Assembly: GCF_014596085.1 (NCBI RefSeq)
Contig: NZ_JACCJY010000027.1
Span: forward strand, 1 to 64,000
Direction: 5' to 3'
DNA: 64,000 nt
Source of the DNA: Azospirillum tabaci
GTDB lineage: Bacteria; Pseudomonadota; Alphaproteobacteria; Azospirillales; Azospirillaceae
A program made the translations under genes and the position numbers. Positions within the stretch are counted from its first letter, which is position 1. Each line of letters opens with the position of its first letter. The notes under the pieces are model-generated. The model made no database searches. It was not told the origin of the DNA and was given only the letters and a program-made list of their open reading frames with translations. Shown here in pieces: positions 43,122-53,571 of this stretch.

Positions 43122-43822
43122 GCCGAGGCCGCGGACAGCGCCCCCGTCAGGTCGCCGAAGCGCTCCAGGATGCCGTCGTGCGGAAGGCTGTCGAGCGGCA
43201 CCCGCGCGTAGCCGTAGCGCAGCACCAGCACCCCTGCCACGGCGGCGGCGCGGGCGGCGGCGACGTCATGCTCGTTGTCGCCGACGAAGACGGTCTCCTC
43301 GGGCCGGACATCCATCAGGGCGAGCAGGCCGAGCACCGGCTCCGGCGAGGGCTTGCGGCTGGGGAAGCTGTCCCCGCCGACCACCGCCGTGAAACGGTCC
43401 GCGATGCCTAGATCGGCCAGCAGCCGCCGGGTCGCCGCCATCGGCTTGTTGGTGCAAACACCCAGCCTCAGCCCAGCCTCGGACAGCGCCGTCAGCGTCT
43501 CCGCCACGCCGGGATAAAGCGCGCTGTGGGCGCTGGGGTCGGCCTCGTAAATGGCGAGGAAGCGGCGGGTATGGGCCGCCGTCTCCTCCGGTCCGGGCAG
43601 GCCGCCGGTGGCGGACAGGACCCGCTCCACCAGCTTGGCCACCCCGTCGCCGATGAAGGAGCGCACCGCCGGCAGATCGACCGGCGGGCGGCCCAGCTCG
43701 GCCAGAAGGACGTTGGAGGCGTGCATCAGGTCGGCGGCGCTGTCCACCAGCGTGCCGTCGAGATCGAAGGCGACAGCACGAATGGGGGCGCGCAAAGAAG
43801 CGCGGTTGGGAAGGCTGGTCAC
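43115..43822 (-). CDS. gph: HAD-family phosphoglycolate phosphatase-like protein
   Basis: 235 residues from a GTG at 43820-43822, which follows the ATPase stop by 13 bases with an AGGAG site between. HAD motif I is AVAFDLDGTLVDS, motif II TNKP, and motif IV GDNEHDV (EETVFVGDNEHDVAAARAA). The cap and size fit Gph/PhnX-type phosphatases. Lying in the ABC-transporter operon, it may act on the imported substrate rather than only on phosphoglycolate from DNA repair. Confidence 0.87.
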   Translation of the reverse strand: MTSLPNRASLRAPIRAVAFDLDGTLVDSAADLMHASNVLLAELGRPPVDLPAVRSFIGDGVAKLVERVLSATGGLPGPEETAAHTRRFLAIYEADPSAHSALYPGVAETLTALSEAGLRLGVCTNKPMAATRRLLADLGIADRFTAVVGGDSFPSRKPSPEPVLGLLALMDVRPEETVFVGDNEHDVAAARAAAVAGVLVLRYGYARVPLDSLPHDGILERFGDLTGALSAASAC

Positions 43823-43835
43823 CGGGGTGCGACTC

Positions 43836-44951
43836 CTATCGGCGCAGGAAGCGGGCCTTGTCGGCCGCGAGGTCGAGGGTGATCGGGGTGTCGGTCGGCA
43901 GCAGCGCGTCGCCGGCCTGGTGCGGGGCGTCAACCTGAACCTGCTGCCCGCCGATGTCCACCGCGTAGCGGATCGAGGCGCCCAGGAACTCGCGATGCCG
44001 CACCACGCCCATCAGCCGGACATGGCCCGCGCGCGGCGGCCCGCCATCCTGGCGGATAAACAGGTTTTGCGGCCGGAACATCAGCTTGCCCTCGGCCCCC
44101 GGCTCCACGCCGTGCGGCAGCGGGATCGGCACGCCGCCGCCCATGACGAAGGCCGTGCCGCCGTCCACGGCGCGCACCTGCCCCTCCAGCACGTTGGCGG
44201 TGCCGAGGAAGCCGGCGACGAACAGGTTGGCCGGGTGGTCGTACAGCTCCTGCGGGGTGCCCACCTGCTGGACAATGCCGTCCTCCATCACCGCGATGCG
44301 GTCGCAGATGGTGTTGGCCTCCTCCTGGTCGTGGGTGACGAAGATGGTGGTCAGCCCCAGCTTGCGCTGAAGGCTCAGCAACTCCTGGCGCATCTGCACG
44401 CGCAGCTTGGCGTCGAGGTTCGACAGCGGCTCGTCCAGGAGCAGCACCTTCGGCTTGATCACGATGGTCCGGGCCAGCGCGACGCGCTGCTGCTGGCCGC
44501 CCGAAAGCTGCGACGGACGGCGGTCGGCCAGATGCTTCAGCCCGACGAGGTCGAGCGCCGCGTCCACCCGCCGCTCGATCTCCGCGCGCGGCACGCGCCG
44601 CTCCTCCAGCCCGAAGGCGACGTTGCGGCGCACCGTCATGTGCGGCCACAGCGCGTAGCTCTGGAACACCATGCCGACGTCGCGCTTGTGCGCCGGCAGG
44701 CCCGAGATGTCGCGCCCGCCGATCGTCACCGCCCCGCGCTGCGCCGTGTTGAAGCCGGCGATCAGCCGCAGCAGCGTGGTCTTGCCGCAGCCCGACGGGC
44801 CGAGGAAGGCGAAGAACTCGCCCGGCTTGATGTCGAGATGGATGTCCTTCAGCACGCGGTGGCTGCCGTAGGAGAGGTCCACGCCGTCGATGCGGACGCC
44901 GACGCTCTGCATCCCGGCGGCCAGGGAGGTGGGGGAGAATTGATGGTTCAT
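43836..44951 (-). CDS. ABC transporter ATPase (AfuC/FbpC type)
   Basis: 371 residues from ATG 44949-44951. Walker A GPSGCGKTT, Q-loop, signature LSGGQQQRVALAR, Walker B VLLLDEPLSNLD and the H-switch FVTHDQEEA are intact, followed by a C-terminal TOBE domain (LMFRPQNLFIR). It powers the permease encoded 14 bases upstream. This subclass serves Fe3+, sugar-phosphate, spermidine or 2-aminoethylphosphonate systems. The binding protein and the phosphatases favour an organophosphate. Confidence 0.93.
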   Translation of the reverse strand: MNHQFSPTSLAAGMQSVGVRIDGVDLSYGSHRVLKDIHLDIKPGEFFAFLGPSGCGKTTLLRLIAGFNTAQRGAVTIGGRDISGLPAHKRDVGMVFQSYALWPHMTVRRNVAFGLEERRVPRAEIERRVDAALDLVGLKHLADRRPSQLSGGQQQRVALARTIVIKPKVLLLDEPLSNLDAKLRVQMRQELLSLQRKLGLTTIFVTHDQEEANTICDRIAVMEDGIVQQVGTPQELYDHPANLFVAGFLGTANVLEGQVRAVDGGTAFVMGGGVPIPLPHGVEPGAEGKLMFRPQNLFIRQDGGPPRAGHVRLMGVVRHREFLGASIRYAVDIGGQQVQVDAPHQAGDALLPTDTPITLDLAADKARFLRR

Positions 44952-44965
44952 GGTGGCGGTTCCCC

Positions 44966-46678
44966 TCAATGGTCCTGGCCGCGCTCGCGTCGGCCCCGCT
45001 CGATGATGACGTGCGACAGGTAGGTGCCCAGCCCGACGATGACGACGGCGAAGACGCCCAGCGCCGCCCCCGGACCGCGCCCGGCCGCCGACTGCATGTA
45101 GACGTAGAGGCCGTAGGCGAGCGGCGCGTCGCTCTGCGAATGGACCAGCATGATGGTCGCCGACAGCTCGACCGCCGCCGTGGCGAAGCTGGTGACGAAG
45201 CCGGCCAGGATGCCGCCGGACATCAGCGGCACGACCACCCGGCTGATGGTGCGCAGCTTGGTGGCGCCCAGATTCTCCGCCGCCTCCTCCAGCGAGTTGC
45301 TGACCTGCTGCAGGGCCGCGGTGCAGGCGCGCAGCGCGTAGGGCAGACGGCGGATCGCCAGCGCGAAGACCAGGATCAGCCAGAAGCCCGACAGCGGCTG
45401 CCCGGTGAAGGGCATGGGCACGTCGTAGAAGCTGCGCAGATAGCCGATGCCCAGCACCACGCCCGGCACCGCCAGCGCCGCCATGGCGACATAGTCCAGC
45501 CACTGCCGGCCGGGCAGCTTGGTGCGCAGCACCAGATAGGCGATGGCCGTGCCGATCACCACGTCGAGCAGCGCGGCCAGCGAGGCGTAGAGCAGCGTGT
45601 TGGTGATGTACTGGCCGCTTTCCAGGAAGACGGTCCCGTAATGCTTCATCGTGAAGGCGTCGGGGAACGGGCTGAAGGACCAGATCGTCGCGAAGGACAG
45701 CAGCGTTAGGCCGATGTGCGGCGCCAGCACCAGAACCAGGATCAGCAGCACGACGGCGTAGGCCGCGACCAGCTCCAGCGGCTTCATGCGCCGCCGCGCT
45801 AGACCGCCGCCGCCGCGCTGGACGGTCGCGTAGTCCTTGCCCTTCATCGCCAGCGCCGACACCCAGAGGGCGAGCAGTGAGCAGACGATCAGCACCACCG
45901 AGATCACGTAGCCCATCGGGTCGGCGATGCCGATGGAGGAGATGCGCAGGTAGGCCTGCGGCGCCAGCATGTCGTTGACGTTGAGCAGCAGCGGTGTGCC
46001 GAGGTCGTCGAACACCTTGATGAAGACCAGCGACGCGCCGGCGACGTAGCCCGGCATGGCCAGCGGGAAGACGATGCGGCGGAACAGCCGGAAGCCATGG
46101 CAGCCGAGGTTCTGCGCCGATTCCTCCATCGCCCGGTCGATGTTCTTCAGGCTGGCCGACAGGTTGATGAGGATGAACGGGAAATAGTGGATGCTCTGAA
46201 CGAAGATGACGCCGTTCAGCCCCTCCATGAAGGGGATCGAGATGCCGAAATGATCGCGCAGCAGCAGGTTGACCGTGCCGTTGCGCCCGAACAGGAGCTG
46301 CATCGCGACAGCACCGATGAAGGGCGGCATGATCAGCGGGATGATGCCCAGGCTCTGGATCAGCACGGCACCGCGAAACTCGAACCGCGTCGTCAGATAG
46401 GCCAGCGGCAGGGCCAGCGCGCTCGCCACCACCACCGACATGGCGGAGACGTAGAAGGAGTTCCAGAAGGACCGCATGAACAGGTCGTTGCGGAAGAAGT
46501 CGGCGAAGTTGATCAGGGTGAAGGATCCGGTCGTCTTGTCCTGGAAGGCGACGAAGATGACCTGGACGACCGGCACGACGAGGAACAGCAGCAGGAACAG
46601 CGCGATCAGCACAGCCGCCACCGCCGGCCCCGGCCGCACGCGCGCGATGCTTTCGCGCGTGAGCGCAAGAGACGTCAT
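44966..46678 (-). CDS. ABC transporter permease, fused two-domain (AfuB/FbpB type)
   Basis: 570 residues with about 12 transmembrane helices in two tandem BPD_transp_1 halves. The EAA loops that dock the ATPase are EESAQNLGCHGFRLFRRIVF in the first half and EEAAENLGATKLRTISRVVV in the second. A single chain thus makes the whole pore. It lies between the binding-protein and ATPase genes. Confidence 0.94.
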   Translation of the reverse strand: MTSLALTRESIARVRPGPAVAAVLIALFLLLFLVVPVVQVIFVAFQDKTTGSFTLINFADFFRNDLFMRSFWNSFYVSAMSVVVASALALPLAYLTTRFEFRGAVLIQSLGIIPLIMPPFIGAVAMQLLFGRNGTVNLLLRDHFGISIPFMEGLNGVIFVQSIHYFPFILINLSASLKNIDRAMEESAQNLGCHGFRLFRRIVFPLAMPGYVAGASLVFIKVFDDLGTPLLLNVNDMLAPQAYLRISSIGIADPMGYVISVVLIVCSLLALWVSALAMKGKDYATVQRGGGGLARRRMKPLELVAAYAVVLLILVLVLAPHIGLTLLSFATIWSFSPFPDAFTMKHYGTVFLESGQYITNTLLYASLAALLDVVIGTAIAYLVLRTKLPGRQWLDYVAMAALAVPGVVLGIGYLRSFYDVPMPFTGQPLSGFWLILVFALAIRRLPYALRACTAALQQVSNSLEEAAENLGATKLRTISRVVVPLMSGGILAGFVTSFATAAVELSATIMLVHSQSDAPLAYGLYVYMQSAAGRGPGAALGVFAVVIVGLGTYLSHVIIERGRRERGQDH

Positions 46679-46714
46679 GGTTCAGCCCAATGGTATCGGG
46701 GGAGAAGGCGAGGC

Positions 46715-46737
46715 GGGGCGCCCGCGCGGGGCGCCCC
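46715..46737 (-). other. hairpin between binding-protein and permease genes
   Basis: GGGGCGCC and GGCGCCCC form an 8-base stem in the 75-base gap. Such hairpins after binding-protein genes often raise their expression relative to the permease. Confidence 0.55.
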
Positions 46738-46753
46738 TTCCGTCACGCTCGGG

Positions 46754-48100
46754 TCAGCGGGCCAGCGCCAGGGCCTCTTCGGCCTTCTTGCGGGCGGCGG
46801 CGTAGTTGTCCTTGGCGAAGGCGGCCCACTTCTGCTCCACCTGCGCCTGACGCTCCGGCACGGCGTCGGTGGCGCTCTTGCGCTCCACCGTGAAGGCGCC
46901 GGCGAGCTGCGGGTCGGCGGCCTCCTGGGCGGTCACCGGCATGGCGGCGACGAGGTCGCGCGCCTCGGCCAGCAGCGCCTTGCCCTTGTCGTTGGGCTTC
47001 TTGGCCAGCGCGGCGTCGGCCTGATGGATGGCGCGGGTCGCCGCCTTCAGCCCGTCGAGCTGGAAGGTGATGAGCTGGTCGAACAGCGCGTCCACCACGT
47101 TGTAGCGGGCCTGCGACACCTCGACGTCGAAGTTCACCTGCGAGCCCAGCGAGGTGTCCTTGAACGGGTTCGGGTAGTCGGCCGGCGCCTTGGCGTAGGT
47201 GGCCGGGTTGACCGGCAGGCGGCGGATCGCCGGCTGCAGCAGCACCTCCTGGCCCTCCGGCGACAGGATGAAGTCGACGAAGGTCTCGGCGGCGACCTTG
47301 TTGGGGGCGTTCTTCACGATGCCGATGTTGGCCGGCACGATGGTGGTGACCGTCGGATAGACGAACTCCACCGGGAAACCCGAGGCCTGGGACGACAGCG
47401 CGAAGAAGTCGATCACGATGCCGACGCCGAAGCTGCCGGAATTCACGCCGTCCGGCACGCCGAAGCTGCGCTCGGTGATGGTGCGGTAGTTGCCGGCGAT
47501 CTCCTTGTTGGTCCGCCAGCCCTTCTCCCAGCCCTCGCCCTGGAGGATGGTCTCGATGGTCAGGTGCGTCGTGCCGGAGCGCGACGGGGCGGAGATGGCG
47601 ACGTGGTCGTAATAGACCGGCTTGGCGAGGTCCGACCACTCCTTGGGGGCCGGCAGGTCGTTGGCCTTCATGTAGCGGCTGTTCCACATGATGCCGTAGC
47701 CCGAAGCGGCGAAGCCGGCGTACATGCCTTCCGGGTCATTGATCGGGTAGGCGCCGACCTTGTCTGGAATGCCCTCGACCTTCGGCTTGTAAGCTTGCAG
47801 CAGGTTGGCGCCCTTCAGAACCTCGAAGGCGTCGGGGGCGGAGGCCCAGAACAGGTCGGTGCCGTTGTTCGAGGCCGTCTCCTGGAGATACTTCACGCCC
47901 GCGTTGGTGTTGCGGTTCAGAACCTCCAACGTGACCTTCGGATAAGCCTTCTGGAAGGCCTGCTGGAAGGCGCTGGTCAGGTCCTTCGGAAAGGAGGTGA
48001 CGACCACCAGCTTGCCCGACGGGTCCTGGGCGAAGGCGGCGGTGCTGGAAGCGAGCATGACGGCCAGGGCGGCCGCGACGCCGTGCAGCGTGCGAGACAT
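46754..48100 (-). CDS. periplasmic binding protein of the ABC transporter (AfuA/PgtC type)
   Basis: 448 residues from ATG 48098-48100, with a signal peptide ending AAFAQD. The fold is that of type-2 binding proteins for Fe3+/sugar phosphates: VVVTSFPKDLTSAFQQAFQK, DLFWASAPDAFEVLK, AISAPSRSGTTHLTIETILQ and LSPEGQEVLLQPAIRRLP. The C-terminal 90 residues form an extra helical extension. It resembles PgtC and AfuA and shares many segments with the paralogue at 52078-53469. First gene of the operon, behind a sigma-54 promoter. Confidence 0.9.
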   Translation of the reverse strand: MSRTLHGVAAALAVMLASSTAAFAQDPSGKLVVVTSFPKDLTSAFQQAFQKAYPKVTLEVLNRNTNAGVKYLQETASNNGTDLFWASAPDAFEVLKGANLLQAYKPKVEGIPDKVGAYPINDPEGMYAGFAASGYGIMWNSRYMKANDLPAPKEWSDLAKPVYYDHVAISAPSRSGTTHLTIETILQGEGWEKGWRTNKEIAGNYRTITERSFGVPDGVNSGSFGVGIVIDFFALSSQASGFPVEFVYPTVTTIVPANIGIVKNAPNKVAAETFVDFILSPEGQEVLLQPAIRRLPVNPATYAKAPADYPNPFKDTSLGSQVNFDVEVSQARYNVVDALFDQLITFQLDGLKAATRAIHQADAALAKKPNDKGKALLAEARDLVAAMPVTAQEAADPQLAGAFTVERKSATDAVPERQAQVEQKWAAFAKDNYAAARKKAEEALALAR

Positions 48101-48139
48101 AGGATGGTTCCTCCCGGTGTTTTTTCTGCGCGTCCTATC

Positions 48140-48155
48140 AGCAATCCGCATGCCA
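48140..48155 (-). promoter_or_regulatory. sigma-54 (-24/-12) promoter of the transporter operon
   Basis: On the minus strand TGGCATGCGGATTGCT matches TGGCAC-G-N4-TTGCW at all but one position, with GG and GC correctly spaced. The start of transcription would be near 48129, leaving a leader of about 30 bases. A sigma-54 activator gene lies directly next door. Confidence 0.82.
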
Positions 48156-48194
48156 GACCGTTCGCAGGCGAATTCACTGGGGCCGCGCCGGAAG

Positions 48195-48236
48195 GATGGG
48201 TAACCCCGGTAACATCGGGCCTGTGCGATGGGTAAC
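48195..48236. promoter_or_regulatory. direct repeats, candidate activator-binding sites
   Basis: GATGGGTAAC occurs twice (48195-48204 and 48227-48236), 32 bases apart, about three helical turns, and GGTAAC occurs a third time at 48208-48213. They lie about 65-110 bases upstream of the predicted sigma-54 start, the usual enhancer distance. Confidence 0.6.
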
Positions 48237-48259
48237 GGCGGGAACGGGGCGGCGCATCA

Positions 48260-48298
48260 CCCCTCCCCTTTCAGCCCCTCTTCCATCAAGGGAGGGGG
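48260..48298 (-). terminator. possible terminator of the regulator gene
   Basis: CCCCTCCC-type and GGGAGGGG-type arms pair around a loop, just past the stop of the response-regulator gene on the minus strand. There is no T run, so strength is uncertain. It may separate the regulator operon from the transporter operon. Confidence 0.5.
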
Positions 48299-48306
48299 AC
48301 GTTGCG

Positions 48307-49650
<1,344 letters not shown>

Positions 49651-49660
49651 GCGATGTCGC

Positions 49661-52081
49661 TCAGGCACGGGTCAGGGTCAGCAGGAAGGCGGTTCCGCCG
49701 GGGCCGCTCTCGGCCACCGACAGGGCGCCGCCGAAGTCCCGCACGATGTTGTAGGAGATGGAGAGGCCGAGGCCGAGCCCGGCGCCCACCGGCTTGGTCG
49801 TGAAGAAGGGGTCGAACACCTGCCCGGCCACCGCGTCGGGAATGCCGGGACCGCTGTCCCGCACCGTGATCCGCACGGTTCCCTCCGCCGCCTCCGCGGT
49901 GATGGCGATGCGGCGCAGCGGGGCGCCGGCCACGGCGTCCAGCGCGTTGCTCAGCAGATTGACCAGCACCTGCTCCAGCCGCACCTCCTCGGCGCGGACG
50001 CGCAGCGGCTTGCCGGGCCGGTCCTCCGGCAGATCCACCGCCAGCTCCACGGCCTCCTCGCGCAGCCGGTCGCCGAACAGCGAGAGAGCGCCCTGCACCA
50101 CCGGCGCCAGCTCCACCGCCCCCAGCCGGGTGTCGGGGCGGCGGGCGAAGCGCTTCAGATGGTTGGTGATGTTGGCCATGCGGGCGGTCAGGTCGGCGAT
50201 CTTGCCGAGGTTGCCCTCCGCTTCCGCGATCCGCCCGAGCGCGATCAGCTTGCGCCCGTTGTGGGCGTAGGAGCGGATGGCCGACAGCGGCTGGTTCAGC
50301 TCGTGCCCCACCCCGGCGGCGAGCTGGCCCAGCGCCGCCAGCTTGCCGGCCTGCACCAGCTCCGCCTGGGCGTCGCGCAGGTCGCGCTCGGCGCGTTGGT
50401 GCTCGGCGATGGCTTGCTCCAGCCGCGCGTTGGTGGTGCGCAGGTCAGCGGTGCGCTCCGCCACCGTGCGTTCCAGGATGTGCTGCGCCTCCACCCGCTC
50501 GGTCATGTCGGTCAGGGTGACGATGAAGCGTTGCTGCTGGCGCCGCCGAAAGGGCCGGATGCCCACCTGGACCGGCACCGGACGGCCGTCCGGCCGTCGC
50601 CCGGCGGTCAGAAGGGACAGGGAGGGTGCCGACTCGTCCGGGGCCTCGCGAGCCTCGCGGAAGAAATCCTCCACCCGCCGCGCGCCATCGGACTCCAGCC
50701 GGTCCGCCAGCCGCCCGTCCGCGATTCCGTCCGGGGCGGCGATCAGGGCGGCGGCCAGCGGGTTGACGAACTCGATCGCCCCGTCGGCGTCCGTGGTCGC
50801 CAGCCCGGCCTGGGCGTTGTCGATGATGGCTTGGGCGTTGGCCTCCTCCACCGCGATGGCGGTGTCACGGAAGACCAGCAGGGCCGCGGCCATCTGCGAC
50901 AGCTCGTCGTTGCCGCCCAGCGGGATGTCCGCCTTCAGGTTGCCGGCGGCGATCTCGTGCGCCGCGCGGCCCAGCCGCGTCAGGCGGGAAATGATGCTGC
51001 GGTTGACGTACAGCCAGGCCACCAGCACCGCCACCAGCAGGCTGACCAGCGCGCTGGCCAGCAGGGCCGAGCGGCCTTCGGCGATGGCCTGGGCCGACCG
51101 CGCCGCGGCGGCGCGCGAGGTGGTTTCCACCGACTGCACCTGCTGGGCGATCAGACCGTTCAGCCGGGCCACCAGCGTCCGGTTCTCGGCCAGCAGGCCC
51201 TGCCCCTGGTCGGCCGCGGCCAGTTCCGCACGGCGCAGCTCCGGGACGCTGCCCTCGCCCCGGGCCAGCTCCAGCAGGCGGGCGACCAGCTGCGCCAGCG
51301 ACACGCCGTCCGCCCAGTCCTCCAGCGTGGCAAGGTCGCGTTGCAGCCGGTCGGCCGTCTCCTCCAGGAATCCCGCGTTGTCGTCCAGCGCCTCGGTGGT
51401 GGCGAGAGTCGCGGCCCGCGCGATCAGCCCGACCGTAAGGTTGCCGTTCGCCCCGATCTGCAGCACCGCCTCGCTGCGCCGGCTCTCCGCGCGCAGGGTG
51501 CGGACCGCCTCGGCGGAGCGGGTGCCGGCCTCGACGAGGCCCAGCGCGCTTTGGATGTTGAAGCGGGCGTCGGTGACCAGCGGCTCGATCTCGTCGAGGA
51601 AGTCGGCGTGCAGCCAGCGCAGCCGCTCGATGCCCTCCTGGTTGCGGCGGGCCAGCGCCAACCGGTGCCGCACGGTGGCGTCGAGGTCGGTCAGGTTGCG
51701 GCCGAGCGCGTCCACCATCGGGCGCAGCCCGGGGACGCCGCGCTCCCCTTCCGCCGCCAGCGCGCGGAGCGCGGCGAGCCGACGGCCCAGCGCATCGCGG
51801 ATGGCCCCCAGTTCCTGCTCCGTCTGGGCGTTGGCGAGGATCGGCGCGGTGGCAATGATGCTGCCGCCCTCCTCCGCCAGACGCGCGGCAAGGCCCAGGG
51901 CGGGCAGATGACTCTCCGCGAACTCGTCCAGCGTGCCGCCCAGCCGGTCGTAGGACAGCCAGCCCAGCCCACAGGCGACCACCGATAAGGCCGCCACCGC
52001 GACGAAGGCCAGCAGCAGCCGTGCCCGGATGCCGAACCGCACGGGACCGGGAGCCCGCCCGGCAACGGCCTCCGCGGTCAC
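49661..52081 (-). CDS. sensor histidine kinase (PgtB/DctB-like)
   Basis: 806 residues from a GTG at 52079-52081 that overlaps the binding-protein stop by four bases. Two transmembrane helices (about 22-42 and 345-365) flank a long helical periplasmic domain. Then come HAMP, a PAS-like domain, a coiled coil, and the kinase core with H-box GHELNQPLSAIRSYAHNGRK, and N/G boxes (NLLSNALDA, DSGPGIP, GLGLGLSISYNIV). Operon partners suggest it reads the ligand state of the adjacent periplasmic binding protein. Confidence 0.93.
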   Translation of the reverse strand: MTAEAVAGRAPGPVRFGIRARLLLAFVAVAALSVVACGLGWLSYDRLGGTLDEFAESHLPALGLAARLAEEGGSIIATAPILANAQTEQELGAIRDALGRRLAALRALAAEGERGVPGLRPMVDALGRNLTDLDATVRHRLALARRNQEGIERLRWLHADFLDEIEPLVTDARFNIQSALGLVEAGTRSAEAVRTLRAESRRSEAVLQIGANGNLTVGLIARAATLATTEALDDNAGFLEETADRLQRDLATLEDWADGVSLAQLVARLLELARGEGSVPELRRAELAAADQGQGLLAENRTLVARLNGLIAQQVQSVETTSRAAAARSAQAIAEGRSALLASALVSLLVAVLVAWLYVNRSIISRLTRLGRAAHEIAAGNLKADIPLGGNDELSQMAAALLVFRDTAIAVEEANAQAIIDNAQAGLATTDADGAIEFVNPLAAALIAAPDGIADGRLADRLESDGARRVEDFFREAREAPDESAPSLSLLTAGRRPDGRPVPVQVGIRPFRRRQQQRFIVTLTDMTERVEAQHILERTVAERTADLRTTNARLEQAIAEHQRAERDLRDAQAELVQAGKLAALGQLAAGVGHELNQPLSAIRSYAHNGRKLIALGRIAEAEGNLGKIADLTARMANITNHLKRFARRPDTRLGAVELAPVVQGALSLFGDRLREEAVELAVDLPEDRPGKPLRVRAEEVRLEQVLVNLLSNALDAVAGAPLRRIAITAEAAEGTVRITVRDSGPGIPDAVAGQVFDPFFTTKPVGAGLGLGLSISYNIVRDFGGALSVAESGPGGTAFLLTLTRA

Positions 52082-53469
52082 GGCCAGACCCCCTCGCCGC
52101 CGGCCACGCGCAGGATGATCAGCGCGCGCTCCGCCAGGGCCAGCGCCTCGTCCAGCCGCTGCTGGGAGAAGGCCCGCCACGCGGCTTCCAGCTCCGCCTG
52201 CCGGCTGGACACGGGAAGCCCGCGCGCCGGCCGGCGCAGCGCCATGGAGAAGGCGGGGTCGGCGGCCTCCGCCGCGGAGACCGGGACCGCGGTGGCCGCC
52301 GCCCGCGCAGCGCGCAGCAGGTCCGCCGCGACCGGCTCGTGGCTGACGGAACCGTAAAGCGCGGACAGACGCGCCTCCCCCTCGTGAATCAGTTGCCAGA
52401 CCCGGTTCAGCGTCTTGACCCGGAAGGTCACCAGCTCGTCGAACAGCAGGTTCACCAGCTCGTAGCGGGCGCCGGACAGGGAGCGGTCGAACAGGAACAG
52501 GTCGTCCCCGGTCTCCGTCCGGTAGGGGTCGGGATAGCCGGCGGGGGCCGCCGCGTAGGCGTCGGGCCGCACCGGCAGGCGCTGGATGTCCGGGCGGACC
52601 AGCAGTGCCTGACCGGCCGGGGACAGCAGGAAGTCGATGAAGGCCCCGGCCCCGTCCGGGTTCGGCGCGCCGCGCAGCAGCGCCACGCTGGCGGGAAGGA
52701 ACAGGCTGTCGGCGGGATAGGCAAAGCGCAGATCCTCCTCCTCCGATCCGGCGGACTGCCCGAGGAAGTCGATGCTCAGGCCGACGCCGAAGCGCCCTTT
52801 GGCGACTCCGTCCACCACGCCGTAGCTGCGCGCCGTCACGGTGGCGAGGTTGCCGGCGATCTCCAGCCACGTCGCCCAGCCGCGCTCCCATCCCTGCATC
52901 TGCAGCACGGTCTCGACCATCAGATGCATGGTGCCGGAGCGCGACGGAGCGGTGATGCCGAGATGCCGGGCGTAGACGGGGCGGCGGAGATCCTCCCACC
53001 GCCTGGGCGTCGGCAGGCCGTGGCGGTCCAGGTAGCGCTGGTTCCACAGCAGCCCGTAACCCGACAGCGCGAAACCGAGATAGGCGCCGTCCGGATCGTT
53101 GATCGGCTGGTTCCCGACCGTCGGCGGCGCCCCCGTCGGGCGCGGGGCGAGCGGCTGCAGGCGCTTGGCCGCCTTCAGCACCTCGAAGGCGTCGGGGGCG
53201 GACGCCCAGAAGACGTCGACGCCGTCGTCCGCCCGCTCCTGCAACTGGCTGATCGCGGCGGTGGTCTTGGTGTTGACGATGCGCAGGCGCCAGTCCGGGT
53301 GCGCCGCCTCGAACGCCTCCCGCACCGGTTCGTAGAAGCCGGCGGGAAAGGACGTCAGCACCGTGACGGCGGTGCGGGTCTCCCGTCCGGCCGCGATCTC
53401 CGGCGGCAGGAAGGGGAGCAGCAGAAGAGCGGCGACGAGACGCTCGGCGAAGGCACGCAATCCGGTCAT
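52078..53469 (-). CDS. periplasmic binding protein, likely sensor component (PgtC-like)
   Basis: 463 residues from ATG 53467-53469 with a signal peptide (LVAALLLLPFLPPEIAAG). It is a paralogue of the transporter binding protein: VTVLTSFPAGFYEPV, DVFWASAPDAFEVLKA, GITAPSRSGTMHLMVETVLQ and LSPAGQALLVRPDIQRLP align throughout. But it is encoded with the kinase and regulator rather than the permease. In the Salmonella phosphoglycerate system PgtC plays this accessory sensing role, which I infer here. Confidence 0.87.
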   Translation of the reverse strand: MTGLRAFAERLVAALLLLPFLPPEIAAGRETRTAVTVLTSFPAGFYEPVREAFEAAHPDWRLRIVNTKTTAAISQLQERADDGVDVFWASAPDAFEVLKAAKRLQPLAPRPTGAPPTVGNQPINDPDGAYLGFALSGYGLLWNQRYLDRHGLPTPRRWEDLRRPVYARHLGITAPSRSGTMHLMVETVLQMQGWERGWATWLEIAGNLATVTARSYGVVDGVAKGRFGVGLSIDFLGQSAGSEEEDLRFAYPADSLFLPASVALLRGAPNPDGAGAFIDFLLSPAGQALLVRPDIQRLPVRPDAYAAAPAGYPDPYRTETGDDLFLFDRSLSGARYELVNLLFDELVTFRVKTLNRVWQLIHEGEARLSALYGSVSHEPVAADLLRAARAAATAVPVSAAEAADPAFSMALRRPARGLPVSSRQAELEAAWRAFSQQRLDEALALAERALIILRVAGGEGVWP

Positions 53470-53542
53470 GGCGGGCGCCACTGTGCGGTGGCCTTCGTCC
53501 GTTTGTCCAACGGTTCCGTCACGCAGGCCCGCGCCAAGCCCA

Positions 53543-53557
53543 CCCCTGCCGCAGGGG
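53543..53557. other. small hairpin between the MHYT and sensor genes
   Basis: CCCCTGCCGCAGGGG is a perfect short palindrome in the 102-base gap downstream of the sensor operon start and upstream region. It lacks a T run. Possible operator or weak terminator. Nothing else is evident in the gap. Confidence 0.3.
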
Positions 53558-53571
53558 CGGCCGGCCCTCCC

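Noticed and set aside
49661..53047. 1128-codon minus-strand frame as a single giant kinase
   Set aside because: The upstream third is a shifted reading of the binding-protein gene. A GTG at 52079-52081 overlapping the binding-protein stop gives the proper kinase start.
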